Shown in pieces: positions 1 to 6,025 of a stretch of 7,555 nucleotides of DNA. A model generated the notes under the pieces. It saw only the letters and a program-made list of their open reading frames with translations, did not search any database and was not told where the DNA came from. The translations under genes were made by a program, and so were the position numbers. This DNA comes from Zetaproteobacteria bacterium (GTDB taxonomy: Bacteria > Pseudomonadota > Zetaproteobacteria > Mariprofundales > Mariprofundaceae), in the NCBI GenBank assembly GCA_021545595.1, contig JAJRVG010000186.1:1-7555 (forward strand). The letters run 5' to 3'. Numbering within the stretch: the stretch's first letter is position 1; the number at the start of each line of letters is the position of its first letter.

Positions 1-528
1 AAGCGTCAGAGGCTCGCCGACAGACTCTTCCGGAACCTTTAGCCCCGACACGGAGGCTCGCTCACCGCCCCATGCATAGGAAGAGGCTCCAAACCATGGT
101 GAGGCAGGCGCATCATCTTCATGCCCGCGTGCCACACTGGAACCAAAGAGGGGAAAATAGTGTGGCTTCAGACTGATATCCAGCCCCAGGGCTTCAACCA
201 CCTTGCCGATGACTGAACGCGATCGGATGATCTCAATCTCGGTTTCAGACGGCGTTTCGCCGGACAGTATGTCGGAAATTTCCCCTAAAGGCCCACCGCC
301 CTTATTCTGCTCGACCTGGATCAGTGCATCGACCTGGTAGACGGGTGTGGCCAGCAGCGCGTAGGCCAGACCGAAGAGAGTGATGACGCCGACCACAGCA
401 GCCAGCAGCAGGCGCCCCTCAATCAGCGTGCTGATATACTCGGAAAGATCGATCTCCTCTTCAAAGAAATCAGAGGCCTGCTGCATCAGCGGCTGTTGAG
501 GCGTGTTCACTCTGGGTTGATCACTCAA
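1..528 (-). CDS. wzc: Wzc-type tyrosine autokinase / polysaccharide co-polymerase, N-terminal part (cut by window edge)
   Basis: The first 176 codons are present; the C-terminal kinase domain lies beyond base 1. Wzc is an inner-membrane protein that controls capsule/exopolysaccharide polymerisation and export with Wza, through cycles of autophosphorylation on a C-terminal tyrosine cluster. Visible here are a cytoplasmic N-terminus with the EIDL motif (25-28), a first membrane segment (about 40-59), then ATPVYQVDALIQVEQ (60-74), EIEIIRSRSVIGKVVE and an FPLFG segment. This order is characteristic of the Wzz-type domain of Wzc and matches the remembered E. coli protein closely. The preferred start is TTG at 528: AGG of a GAGGTGA ribosome binding site lies six bases upstream. 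An in-frame GTG at 510 is the alternative. The gene starts 33 bp after wza ends and is almost certainly in the same operon. The kinase motifs (Walker A/B, Tyr tail) cannot be checked in this window. Confidence 0.93.
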   Translation of the reverse strand, partial: MSDQPRVNTPQQPLMQQASDFFEEEIDLSEYISTLIEGRLLLAAVVGVITLFGLAYALLATPVYQVDALIQVEQNKGGGPLGEISDILSGETPSETEIEIIRSRSVIGKVVEALGLDISLKPHYFPLFGSSVARGHEDDAPASPWFGASSYAWGGERASVSGLKVPEESVGEPLTL

Positions 529-561
529 AAGTCACCTCGAAAAAAACTGGATGCCTGTACA

Positions 562-1734
562 TTAGTAAATATTCGCTATCCTGCCCAGATAGATGGCCTG
601 AATAGTTGATTGCAGTTGATTCATGACCCTGCCCCAGACCACAACCGGAGCTGTGGAAACAAATACCACATCCCGCGGCTTCATCCGGAACTGATCTGCA
701 AGGATCAGTGCATCGGGAGATGAGGCGTCCAGTTTATAAATAGCCGGTTTTGCCGAAAACACAAACTCACGACCCTGTGCCGGCCCGGTCTCTGCCCCGC
801 TGCGGATCACATAAATCCGGCTTGAATTGGCACTAGTCATATCCACGCCACCGACATTGCCGAGGGCTTCCGCCAGGGTCATATAGCCTTTGTGGATCAG
901 CAGTGCTTTCGGACTCTTCACTTCACCCAGCACAAACACCTTATTGCTCAAGTTGTCCGGCACATGCAGCAGATCACCGTCCTGCAGCAGATAGTTTTGG
1001 GCAACACTGCCGTCCTTGAGCACACTCATCAGGTCAACCAGATAGCTTTTCCCGTCACGCGTTAACTGCACATGTTGAAGATCCGCCTCGACCCGATTCT
1101 GATCGCCTTTCAATGAAGTTACGCCGCCTGCAGCATTCACCGCATCAAGCACGTGCATCGGCTTGTCCGTCAACGGGACTTCACCCGGCTTCATCACTTC
1201 ACCGGTCACATAAACCTTCTGGCTGCGAAACACGGCCACCCGCACTTCCAGCTGTGGTTTTTCAATATATTCGGCCAGTCTTTTGGTAAGCCTTGCACGA
1301 ATTTCCGGCAGCGTCAGGCCAGACACTTCGAGCACCCCGACATAGGGATAAAAAATAGTGCCATCGGTATGCACCAGTGTGCCGCTATCGGCAGCCGCTC
1401 TGAACTGGCCTTCAGGGATGGTCAGCTCCGGATGATCCCAGACAGTAATCTGCAGGATATCCTGCGCCTTGATACGATAAACATAGCTGCTGTCATCGAC
1501 CGGCAGCAGAGGCATGTCCGGCTTTGCCGACTCGGCATTCATCTGCTGGATAACCAGAGCAGCAGTAATCGGCAACAGATCGACTTTGGCAGCTTCCACC
1601 TCCTCCACCGACCGCTCGTTCAACCCGGATTCATGTATTTGCATTCCCGGCACGGTCGAACAGGATACCAGCAGCATCGACGCCAGAAGCATCATCGCAA
1701 CTTTATTTGATATACTCAGACTCCCCATCAACAT
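562..1734 (-). CDS. wza: Wza-type outer-membrane polysaccharide export lipoprotein
   Basis: Wza forms the octameric outer-membrane channel through which capsule or exopolysaccharide leaves the cell, docked onto Wzc. From the ATG at 1734 the protein has 390 residues. A hydrophobic signal ends in a lipobox, LVSC, with lipidated Cys25. The polysaccharide export domain follows (about 85-167; ITVWDHPEL, then DGTIFYPYVG), then two SLBB-type domains (about 173-260, opening KVYVTGEVMKPG, and about 265-360, with KVFVLGEVKSP). A C-terminal helix with VVVWGRVMNQLQSTIQ corresponds to the helix that forms the membrane barrel. Length and segment order agree with E. coli Wza. The ATG overlaps the wzb stop codon (TAATG), suggesting translational coupling. 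A GTG at 1743 and an ATG at 1728 are also in frame; the latter has GGGG nine bases upstream. All three keep the lipobox. Confidence 0.95.
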   Translation of the reverse strand: MLMGSLSISNKVAMMLLASMLLVSCSTVPGMQIHESGLNERSVEEVEAAKVDLLPITAALVIQQMNAESAKPDMPLLPVDDSSYVYRIKAQDILQITVWDHPELTIPEGQFRAAADSGTLVHTDGTIFYPYVGVLEVSGLTLPEIRARLTKRLAEYIEKPQLEVRVAVFRSQKVYVTGEVMKPGEVPLTDKPMHVLDAVNAAGGVTSLKGDQNRVEADLQHVQLTRDGKSYLVDLMSVLKDGSVAQNYLLQDGDLLHVPDNLSNKVFVLGEVKSPKALLIHKGYMTLAEALGNVGGVDMTSANSSRIYVIRSGAETGPAQGREFVFSAKPAIYKLDASSPDALILADQFRMKPRDVVFVSTAPVVVWGRVMNQLQSTIQAIYLGRIANIY

Positions 1735-2174
1735 TAACCCCACAACTTCTTTGACCAGGCTTTGACATCCTGCTCAATCAAACCGAGAACATGCTTAAAA
1801 TACTCGGGCGACTTTTTATACGGATCAGGAATTTCTCTGTCGAGCCATTTCCCCAGCATCTGCACCCTACCACGAGCAGCGGGGGCTAGGGAATAGATGT
1901 GCTGCTGATGCCCTCCCTCCATAACCAGAATAAGATCAGAGGCAACCACCATTTCTGCCGTCAATTGCCTCGCCCGGTGGGCGGTAATGTTGAGATCGCG
2001 ATCCTGCATTAATCGAACTGCCTCAGGATCGGCCGACTCTCCCACCAGCGCAGCAATGCCGACAGAGGTGATAACCACACCGGAGCCTTCCGGCGCACAC
2101 GCACGCAACAGGGCTTCAGCCATTGGACTTCTGCAGATATTGCCAACACAAACAATGAGAATTGATTTAAACAT
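1734..2174 (-). CDS. wzb: Wzb-type low-molecular-weight protein tyrosine phosphatase
   Basis: Cytoplasmic phosphatase that removes phosphate from the tyrosine tail of Wzc; this cycle is required for normal capsule or exopolysaccharide assembly. The 146-residue length is that of the family. The N-terminal P-loop reads CVGNICRS, giving catalytic Cys9 and Arg15 (C-X5-R) followed by SPMAEALLR. The general-acid loop is EIPDPYKKS with Asp117 and Tyr119. All key residues are present. The start is ATG 2174; I see no strong ribosome binding site before it, and it lies 50 bp after the stop of the upstream barrel gene, so translation may depend partly on the transcript from that gene. Unlike the E. coli wza-wzb-wzc order, wzb here precedes wza. 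Confidence 0.95.
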   Translation of the reverse strand: MFKSILIVCVGNICRSPMAEALLRACAPEGSGVVITSVGIAALVGESADPEAVRLMQDRDLNITAHRARQLTAEMVVASDLILVMEGGHQQHIYSLAPAARGRVQMLGKWLDREIPDPYKKSPEYFKHVLGLIEQDVKAWSKKLWG

Positions 2175-2224
2175 CAGTCGTGAAGCGTAATGAGTAGAGG
2201 CTTAGAAATGAAGCACTGCATCCT

Positions 2225-3739
2225 CTATCTGGCGAAAATTGCAAAATGGTAAGCCAGTGAAACACCCAGCACATGCGCCTTAAAATTGCCGCCGGGAGCC
2301 TGAATCCGGCCATAGGAGGCAATCAGGCTGTATGGCCCTGAAAATCGGTAACCCAGCCCGGCATTGCCCTGCCAGACCATCCCTCCGCCAACATCCAGGC
2401 CGCCACCACCGGCCGCCCCGCCCAGAAGTTCAAGATCAACAAACAGTGGCGACTCAGAAACGGGCAGATGCACCCCGCCACCGACAAGGCCGGTCATATA
2501 GCCGCCTGCCTGCCCGTTGTAGGCTGCAATCCCCTGACCGCTTAGATAAAACATATCTGTGAGAAAATAGTCGCCCTGAAAACCAAATAGACTCACATTC
2601 AGATTTGCATGGTGATTCCGCCACTGTGGATCATTTTTCAGGTAGGTCTGGTGAACAACGCGCGTCCTCATGTTGTGCTGATTGTAATCGGCAAGAGAGG
2701 CCGGAGACGCGGCGCCTCCCTGCAGATCCGGCATGTTGTAGCTGTAACCGAGTTTGGCATTCAGGCTCGTAGCTCTGAAATCACCATCAGGAGCATTGAC
2801 ATAGCCACCACCAAACTCAACAAAAAGGTTGCTGGTAATATGTTGTTGTAGTGCCAGCGACGCATCCAGAAGCAGGCCGCCACCAGTTGCAACACTGCCG
2901 CCACCGGCAACACCAAGTGATGCTGAGGCTTTCAGCGCTGTGGAATCGGTCACTCTGAAGCGGTATCCACCACCAAGCAGTATCTGCATATAACCGTTAC
3001 TCTGGCCACCCATAGCACCTTCGGCTTCGATTTTCAGAAAGGTGCTCTCACTCAAATACCGTTGCCACGCCACCCCCAGCAGATTGACGGTTGGATGCTG
3101 GGGCAGGCCACTATCGGTCAGCACACCTGCCGGCACCCTGTAGGTTCGGGATACAACAGCGAATTCTGACTCGGAAGAAGCAATATCCGAGCCTGCTTCG
3201 GACTCAACTTCTTGTCTGTCAGGCCAGCCACTCGCAATCAGGGTGCTGAAAGGATATTCATAAGCAATGTAGGGCTGAATGCTATGGCTATGACCATTGG
3301 GGAAATCGACATAGCTGATGCCGCCGCCAACATTTCCCCATGTTGACCTGAAACTGGCTCCCAGATGCGAGCGCAGCATCAGGCCACCCCCCTGCAGGGC
3401 ACTCCTGCCGCCGCCAGCCCCTGCAAAGATACCCCCGTTGATTTCAATATCTTTCCAGAGCTCTTTTCTAAGCTCTGTAGCCAGACCCAGCGTGATAAAG
3501 CCGCCACGCTGCCCGGTCACAGCTCCATAAGAGCCCGAACCAAGGGATAGCCACTCATTCACATCATAGAGAAATGTTCCCCCGAGCAGCCCCATCTGTT
3601 CATTGCCGGGAAGGGTGATGTTTTCAAATGAAAACCTGAGTTTTGCGGGTGTGGTGTTAATCAGGGAGTCGGGCTCTTCTGCATATGCCGGGGAGACAAA
3701 TATCAGCAACGCAATAAATCGTAACAACAGCCCCGGCAT
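2225..3739 (-). CDS. Secreted glycine-rich outer-membrane barrel-like protein with three internal repeats, first gene of the export operon
   Basis: I do not recognise a named family. The start is ATG 3739, because GGAGG lies six bases upstream and the protein then opens with a good signal peptide (MPGLLLRF, hydrophobic core, cleavage after AYA at about residue 20). An ATG-like start 75 bp further upstream would spoil this signal. The mature part is rich in Gly and in alternating hydrophobic/aromatic residues. It consists of three related units, about 31-164, 193-335 and 358-499. Each has a GQ-x-x-G-(Y/F) motif (76-81, 245-250, 409-414), then a glycine run (109-111, 279-281, 444-447) and a second GGG (117-119, 286-288, 451-453), and ends in an aromatic strand (YEYPF, GYSYN, AYHF). 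Linkers are polar. This fits transmembrane beta-strands in the outer membrane. By position it could stand in for Wzi (capsule attachment) or help secretion, but that is inference from context only. Confidence 0.85.
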   Translation of the reverse strand: MPGLLLRFIALLIFVSPAYAEEPDSLINTTPAKLRFSFENITLPGNEQMGLLGGTFLYDVNEWLSLGSGSYGAVTGQRGGFITLGLATELRKELWKDIEINGGIFAGAGGGRSALQGGGLMLRSHLGASFRSTWGNVGGGISYVDFPNGHSHSIQPYIAYEYPFSTLIASGWPDRQEVESEAGSDIASSESEFAVVSRTYRVPAGVLTDSGLPQHPTVNLLGVAWQRYLSESTFLKIEAEGAMGGQSNGYMQILLGGGYRFRVTDSTALKASASLGVAGGGSVATGGGLLLDASLALQQHITSNLFVEFGGGYVNAPDGDFRATSLNAKLGYSYNMPDLQGGAASPASLADYNQHNMRTRVVHQTYLKNDPQWRNHHANLNVSLFGFQGDYFLTDMFYLSGQGIAAYNGQAGGYMTGLVGGGVHLPVSESPLFVDLELLGGAAGGGGLDVGGGMVWQGNAGLGYRFSGPYSLIASYGRIQAPGGNFKAHVLGVSLAYHFAIFAR

Positions 3740-3991
3740 GGTTCCCCTCCATTGGTTAAAAAACAGCACACAGATTAACCCGCCTGTCACCGAACAACAG
3801 ACCTGCCGTTTCATCCATACAAAAAACTGTCTCCACCCTGATCGTGCAGGCTTATCGCCATTCTATCAAGTCGTTACCTTTCGTGAGACTGCAGGCCACT
3901 GTTATTGAATCACCTCTCATCTCCCAGCAATATGTTCCCATTGGTTGCAGACAGAGGTTGTGGCCCACTACTGCCCCACCTGTTCAACTGT
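3740..3991. other. Intergenic leader upstream of the export operon, no gene seen
   Basis: About 250 bp between the operon's first start codon and the repeat array. It must hold or follow the promoter for the minus-strand operon, but I found no pair of -35/-10 hexamers with acceptable spacing that I would stand behind. Short open frames here lack ribosome binding sites and recognisable protein sequence. The only clear signal is the GGAGG of the barrel gene just right of 3739. Confidence 0.4.
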
Positions 3992-4003
3992 GTCATACCC
4001 CAG

Positions 4004-4055
4004 GGCATCCTCTCTTCGGCCAGAGGCCGAATTCACCTTATACCGGGCACGACCC
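4004..4055. repeat. 52-bp hairpin module, first copy (second at 4338-4390)
   Basis: This module lies between two GGYATCC words and is repeated at 4338-4390 with a one-base longer loop. It contains two hairpins. TTCGGCC-AGA-GGCCGAA has a seven-pair stem (4015-4031; second copy 4349-4365). ATACCGGG and CCCGGTAT form an eight-pair stem with a five- or six-base loop. The middle 141-bp unit lacks the module, so it was either inserted twice or lost once between the flanking GTATCC words. Confidence 0.85.
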
Positions 4056-4337
4056 GGTATCCATGGAAATGTTAAAAAGACTGGATTCCAGCGTTCGCTG
4101 GAATGACGGAAGTAGTCTGCATAGATATAGCAATAGCATCGCGTCATACCGGACTTGCCTGAGCAGGAGAGCTAATAATATAACGTCATACCCCAGGGTA
4201 TCCATGGAAATGTTAAAAAGACTGGATTCCAGCGTTCGCTGAAATGACGGAAGTAGTCTGCATAGATATAGCAATAGCATCGCGTCATACCGGACTTGCC
4301 TGAGCAGGAGAGCTAATAATATAACGTCATACCCCAG
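4056..4337. repeat. 141-bp direct tandem duplication (two copies)
   Basis: 4056-4196 and 4197-4337 are the same 141 bp, each starting GGTATCCATGG and ending ACCCCAG. By eye they differ at one position only: G at 4101 is A at 4242, which breaks the palindrome of the second copy. A third, partial copy follows from about 4391 to 4456 with more changes. The near identity points to a recent duplication, probably by recombination at the shared GGTATCC. Confidence 0.95.
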
Positions 4338-4390
4338 GGTATCCCCTCTTCGGCCAGAGGCCGAATTCACCTTATACCGGGCACCGACCC
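4338..4390. repeat. 53-bp hairpin module, second copy
   Basis: Matches 4004-4055 apart from a few substitutions and one extra base in the loop of the CCGG hairpin (CACCGA against CACGA). It leads into GGTATCCATGG at 4391, the start of the decayed third copy of the main repeat. Confidence 0.85.
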
Positions 4391-4490
4391 GGTATCCATG
4401 GAAATGTTAAAAAGACTGGATTCCAGCGTTCGCTGCAATAACGAAAGTAGACTGCATGGCGGAGATGGTTCCATACAATCTTCCGCATTT

Positions 4491-4506
4491 CCCACATCCA
4501 TGTGGG
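4491..4506. repeat. Short palindrome CCCACAT-CC-ATGTGGG
   Basis: Seven-base perfect inverted repeat with a two-base loop in the unique stretch between array fragments (about 4457-4550). There is no T-run after it on either strand, so it is not an obvious terminator. Its role is unknown. Confidence 0.6.
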
Positions 4507-4624
4507 TCAGACGCAGGAGGTACGAGCCCATGGACGCAGTAATAACACCACGTCATACCGGGCCATGTCTGGATAGTGAAAGCAATAATAAAACGTCATA
4601 CCGGACTCCGACTAAATAGTAAAA

Positions 4625-4679
4625 CGTCATACCGGACTCGATCCGGTATCCATGGATTCCAGCGTCCGCTGGAATGACG
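4625..4679. repeat. Intact 55-bp palindromic element with three-way-junction potential
   Basis: The outer ends CGTC (4625-4628) and GACG (4676-4679) are complementary. Inside are two hairpins: ATACCGGA/TCCGGTAT with a five-base loop (4629-4649), and ATTCCAGCG/CGCTGGAAT with a two-base loop (4656-4675). They are joined by the self-complementary word CCATGG (4650-4655). Every base outside the loops and CCATGG can pair. It is the cleanest copy in the array and probably represents the ancestral element. Confidence 0.85.
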
Positions 4680-4708
4680 GAAGTGTAAGTTATTGCTTTA
4701 TAACATCC

Positions 4709-4763
4709 ATCAGACAGGTTCTGAACATTATGTGGGACAGTAGTGGGTTGTGACCTGTCAGAT
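4709..4763 (+). promoter_or_regulatory. Long-range inverted repeat ending at the ribosome binding site of the DHH gene
   Basis: ATCAGACAGGT (4709-4719) pairs with ACCTGTCAGAT (4753-4763), ten of eleven bases matching, around a 33-base loop. The right arm ends one base before AAGGAG (4764-4769), the ribosome binding site of the next gene. It could be an operator or a leader RNA stem affecting translation; I cannot tell which. No convincing promoter is visible; TATAAC at 4699-4704 is the best -10 candidate. Confidence 0.45.
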
Positions 4764-4776
4764 AAGGAGAAGAAGC

Positions 4777-5736
4777 TTGGGTCAAATTGATATTTTTAAT
4801 GGTGATGCTGACGGCATCTGTGCCCTGCAACAGCTCCGGTTGCACACCCCGTTCGACTCCCAACTCATAACGGGCATTAAACGGGATATCAGATTGATGG
4901 ATCACATCACCCCGCAGAAAGGTGACTCCATTACCGTGCTTGATATTTCACTGGACAGAAACAGAGCTGCACTGATCAGGGCTCTCGGTCAGCAGATTCA
5001 TGTCACCTGGTTCGACCACCATTATGCCGGTGATATCCCGGACTCACCCTGCCTCTCTGCCCACATCGACACCTCTGCAGAAACCTGCACCAGCCTGCTG
5101 GTGAACAGCCATCTGAACGGGGCACATCTGGCATGGGCGGTTGTCGGTGCCTTTGGCGACAACCTTCATGATGCCGCCAGCCAGGCAGCACTGCCGTTAA
5201 ATCTCTCTGCCGAACCCCTGGCCCAGCTTCGACAACTGGGTGAATGCATCAACTATAACGGCTATGGAACATCTCTGGATGATCTGCACTTTCACCCGGA
5301 GACACTTTACCGGCTTATTCACCCTCACTCCGAGCCTTTCTCATTTATCCATGAGAGTCCCGCCTTTCAGCAGCTCTCCGATGGTTATGCGGAAGATATG
5401 ATCCACGCCAGAGCATCCGCCCCCTATCTTGAGAGTGATAGTACAGCTATATACATGTTACCCGACACCCCCTGGGCGCGAAGAGCGTCCGGTATGCTCG
5501 GAAATGAGCTCGCCCGCAACAATCCCCGCCATGCACATGCAATCATTTCTGCAACAGGAGAGGGGTATTTTCGAGTCAGTGTCCGCGCCCCCTTAAACAA
5601 CAGAGAGCACGCGGAGACACTATGCATGCAGTTCCCGACCGGAGGTGGAAGAAAAGCCGCAGCAGGCATTAATGAGCTGCCGGAATCTGCTCTTGATAGA
5701 TTCATTAAGGCTTTTCAAGAGACATACAGGAAATAG
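4777..5736 (+). CDS. DHH/DHHA1-family phosphoesterase-like protein
   Basis: The start is TTG 4777, giving 319 residues: AAGGAG (4764-4769) stands seven bases upstream, and the protein then opens MGQIDIFNGDADGIC, as is usual for this family. A GTG at 4750 is in frame but has no ribosome binding site. DHH proteins are metal-dependent phosphodiesterases (RecJ, nanoRNase, cyclic dinucleotide hydrolases and relatives). Metal-binding motifs are present in order: DAD at 10-12, VLDIS with Asp56, the signature DHH at 80-82 (WFDHHYAG), and GAFGDN with Asp128. The C-terminal part has RVSVRAP and GGGRKAAAG (289-297), the DHHA1 substrate-binding loop, in which the common His after the glycines is Arg. Substrate is unknown. 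The gene stands alone between the repeat array and the tRNA. Confidence 0.85.
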   Translation: MGQIDIFNGDADGICALQQLRLHTPFDSQLITGIKRDIRLMDHITPQKGDSITVLDISLDRNRAALIRALGQQIHVTWFDHHYAGDIPDSPCLSAHIDTSAETCTSLLVNSHLNGAHLAWAVVGAFGDNLHDAASQAALPLNLSAEPLAQLRQLGECINYNGYGTSLDDLHFHPETLYRLIHPHSEPFSFIHESPAFQQLSDGYAEDMIHARASAPYLESDSTAIYMLPDTPWARRASGMLGNELARNNPRHAHAIISATGEGYFRVSVRAPLNNREHAETLCMQFPTGGGRKAAAGINELPESALDRFIKAFQETYRK

Positions 5737-5746
5737 AACACCAGCT

Positions 5747-5775
5747 ACCCGGCAACAGATCGGTTTCAGCCGGGT
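5747..5775 (+). other. Inverted repeat after the DHH gene
   Basis: ACCCGGC (5747-5753) and GCCGGGT (5769-5775) form a seven-pair stem with a 15-base loop shortly after the stop codon. There is no T-run, so it is not a standard intrinsic terminator. Its right arm ends on the first base of the tRNA -35 hexamer. Confidence 0.35.
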
Positions 5776-5802
5776 TGACTTCATTGCAGCCCCCCCTATA
5801 GT
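5775..5802 (+). promoter_or_regulatory. Sigma-70-type promoter of the initiator tRNA gene
   Basis: TTGACT (5775-5780) and TATAGT (5797-5802) are separated by 16 bases and lie just upstream of the tRNA (5834). The following stretch TCGCCGCGC is GC-rich, as in discriminators of stable-RNA promoters under stringent control. Confidence 0.8.
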
Positions 5803-5833
5803 TCGCCGCGCTCAAGTCGAGCAACAATATTGA

Positions 5834-5908
<75 letters not shown>

Positions 5909-5919
5909 AACATATCAAG

Positions 5920-5953
5920 GGTTTACGGTATTTCACCGTAAGCCTTTTTTTTT
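5920..5953 (+). terminator. Rho-independent terminator after the tRNA
   Basis: The arms 5920-5929 (GGTTTACGGT) and 5935-5944 (ACCGTAAGCC) form a ten-pair stem with one G-T pair and loop ATTTC, followed by nine Ts (5945-5953). It ends the tRNA transcript and separates it from the recombinase gene. Confidence 0.92.
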
Positions 5954-6021
5954 ATTTGTGCACTATTTGTGCATTTTCCTCGATACAAGTTTGTTACAAA
6001 TACTTCACTTTGTTAGAAATA
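5953..6021 (+). repeat. Two pairs of short direct repeats before the recombinase gene
   Basis: TATTTGTGCA occurs at 5953-5962 and 5964-5973 (11-bp period, about one helical turn). TTTGTTACAAATA at 5990-6002 recurs as TTTGTTAGAAATA at 6009-6021 (19-bp period). Such iterated words between an attachment site and its recombinase are plausible binding sites for the recombinase arm domain, an excisionase or a repressor. Confidence 0.5.
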
Positions 6022-6025
6022 TCAC

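Larger units (their letters stand above)
3992..4680. repeat. Nested array of palindromic intergenic repeats
   Basis: Non-coding region composed largely of copies and fragments of one palindromic element. The left-end motif CGTCATACC occurs at 4142, 4184, 4283, 4325, 4551, 4594 and 4625, plus a variant (TGTCATACC) at 3991. The hairpin core ATTCCAGCG-TT-CGCTGGAAT occurs near 4085, with a one-base change near 4226 and a decayed form near 4419; an intact copy with loop TC lies at 4656. The right-end motif ATGACGG occurs at 4103, 4244 and 4674. Several copies carry an extra 18 bp (AAATGTTAAAAAGACTGG) between CCATGG and ATTCC. Such elements resemble REP/MITE-like sequences common in proteobacterial intergenic DNA; family assignment needs a genome-wide search. 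Confidence 0.85.

Noticed and set aside
3740..3960. JUMPstart/ops-type antitermination signal for the export operon
   Set aside because: Only a short CAGTGGC word on the minus strand resembles it; no GGCGGTAG core is present.
3844..4242. Plus-strand open frame across the start of the repeat array
   Set aside because: It ends inside the palindromic repeat, has no ribosome binding site, and part of its sequence is the duplicated element.
4038..4370. Minus-strand open frame of 110 codons with a 47-residue repeat
   Set aside because: It is the 141-bp non-coding duplication read in a frame that stays open because 141 is a multiple of three. It has no ribosome binding site or protein-like composition, and it runs through hairpins of the repeat element.
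3992..4680. Possible CRISPR array
   Set aside because: Repeat spacing is irregular (31, 42, 43, 99, 141 bp), the intervals are themselves repeated rather than unique, and no cas gene is near.
5747..5775. Terminator for the DHH gene
   Set aside because: The seven-pair stem has a 15-base loop and no T-run, and it overlaps the tRNA promoter. It is listed only as an inverted repeat.
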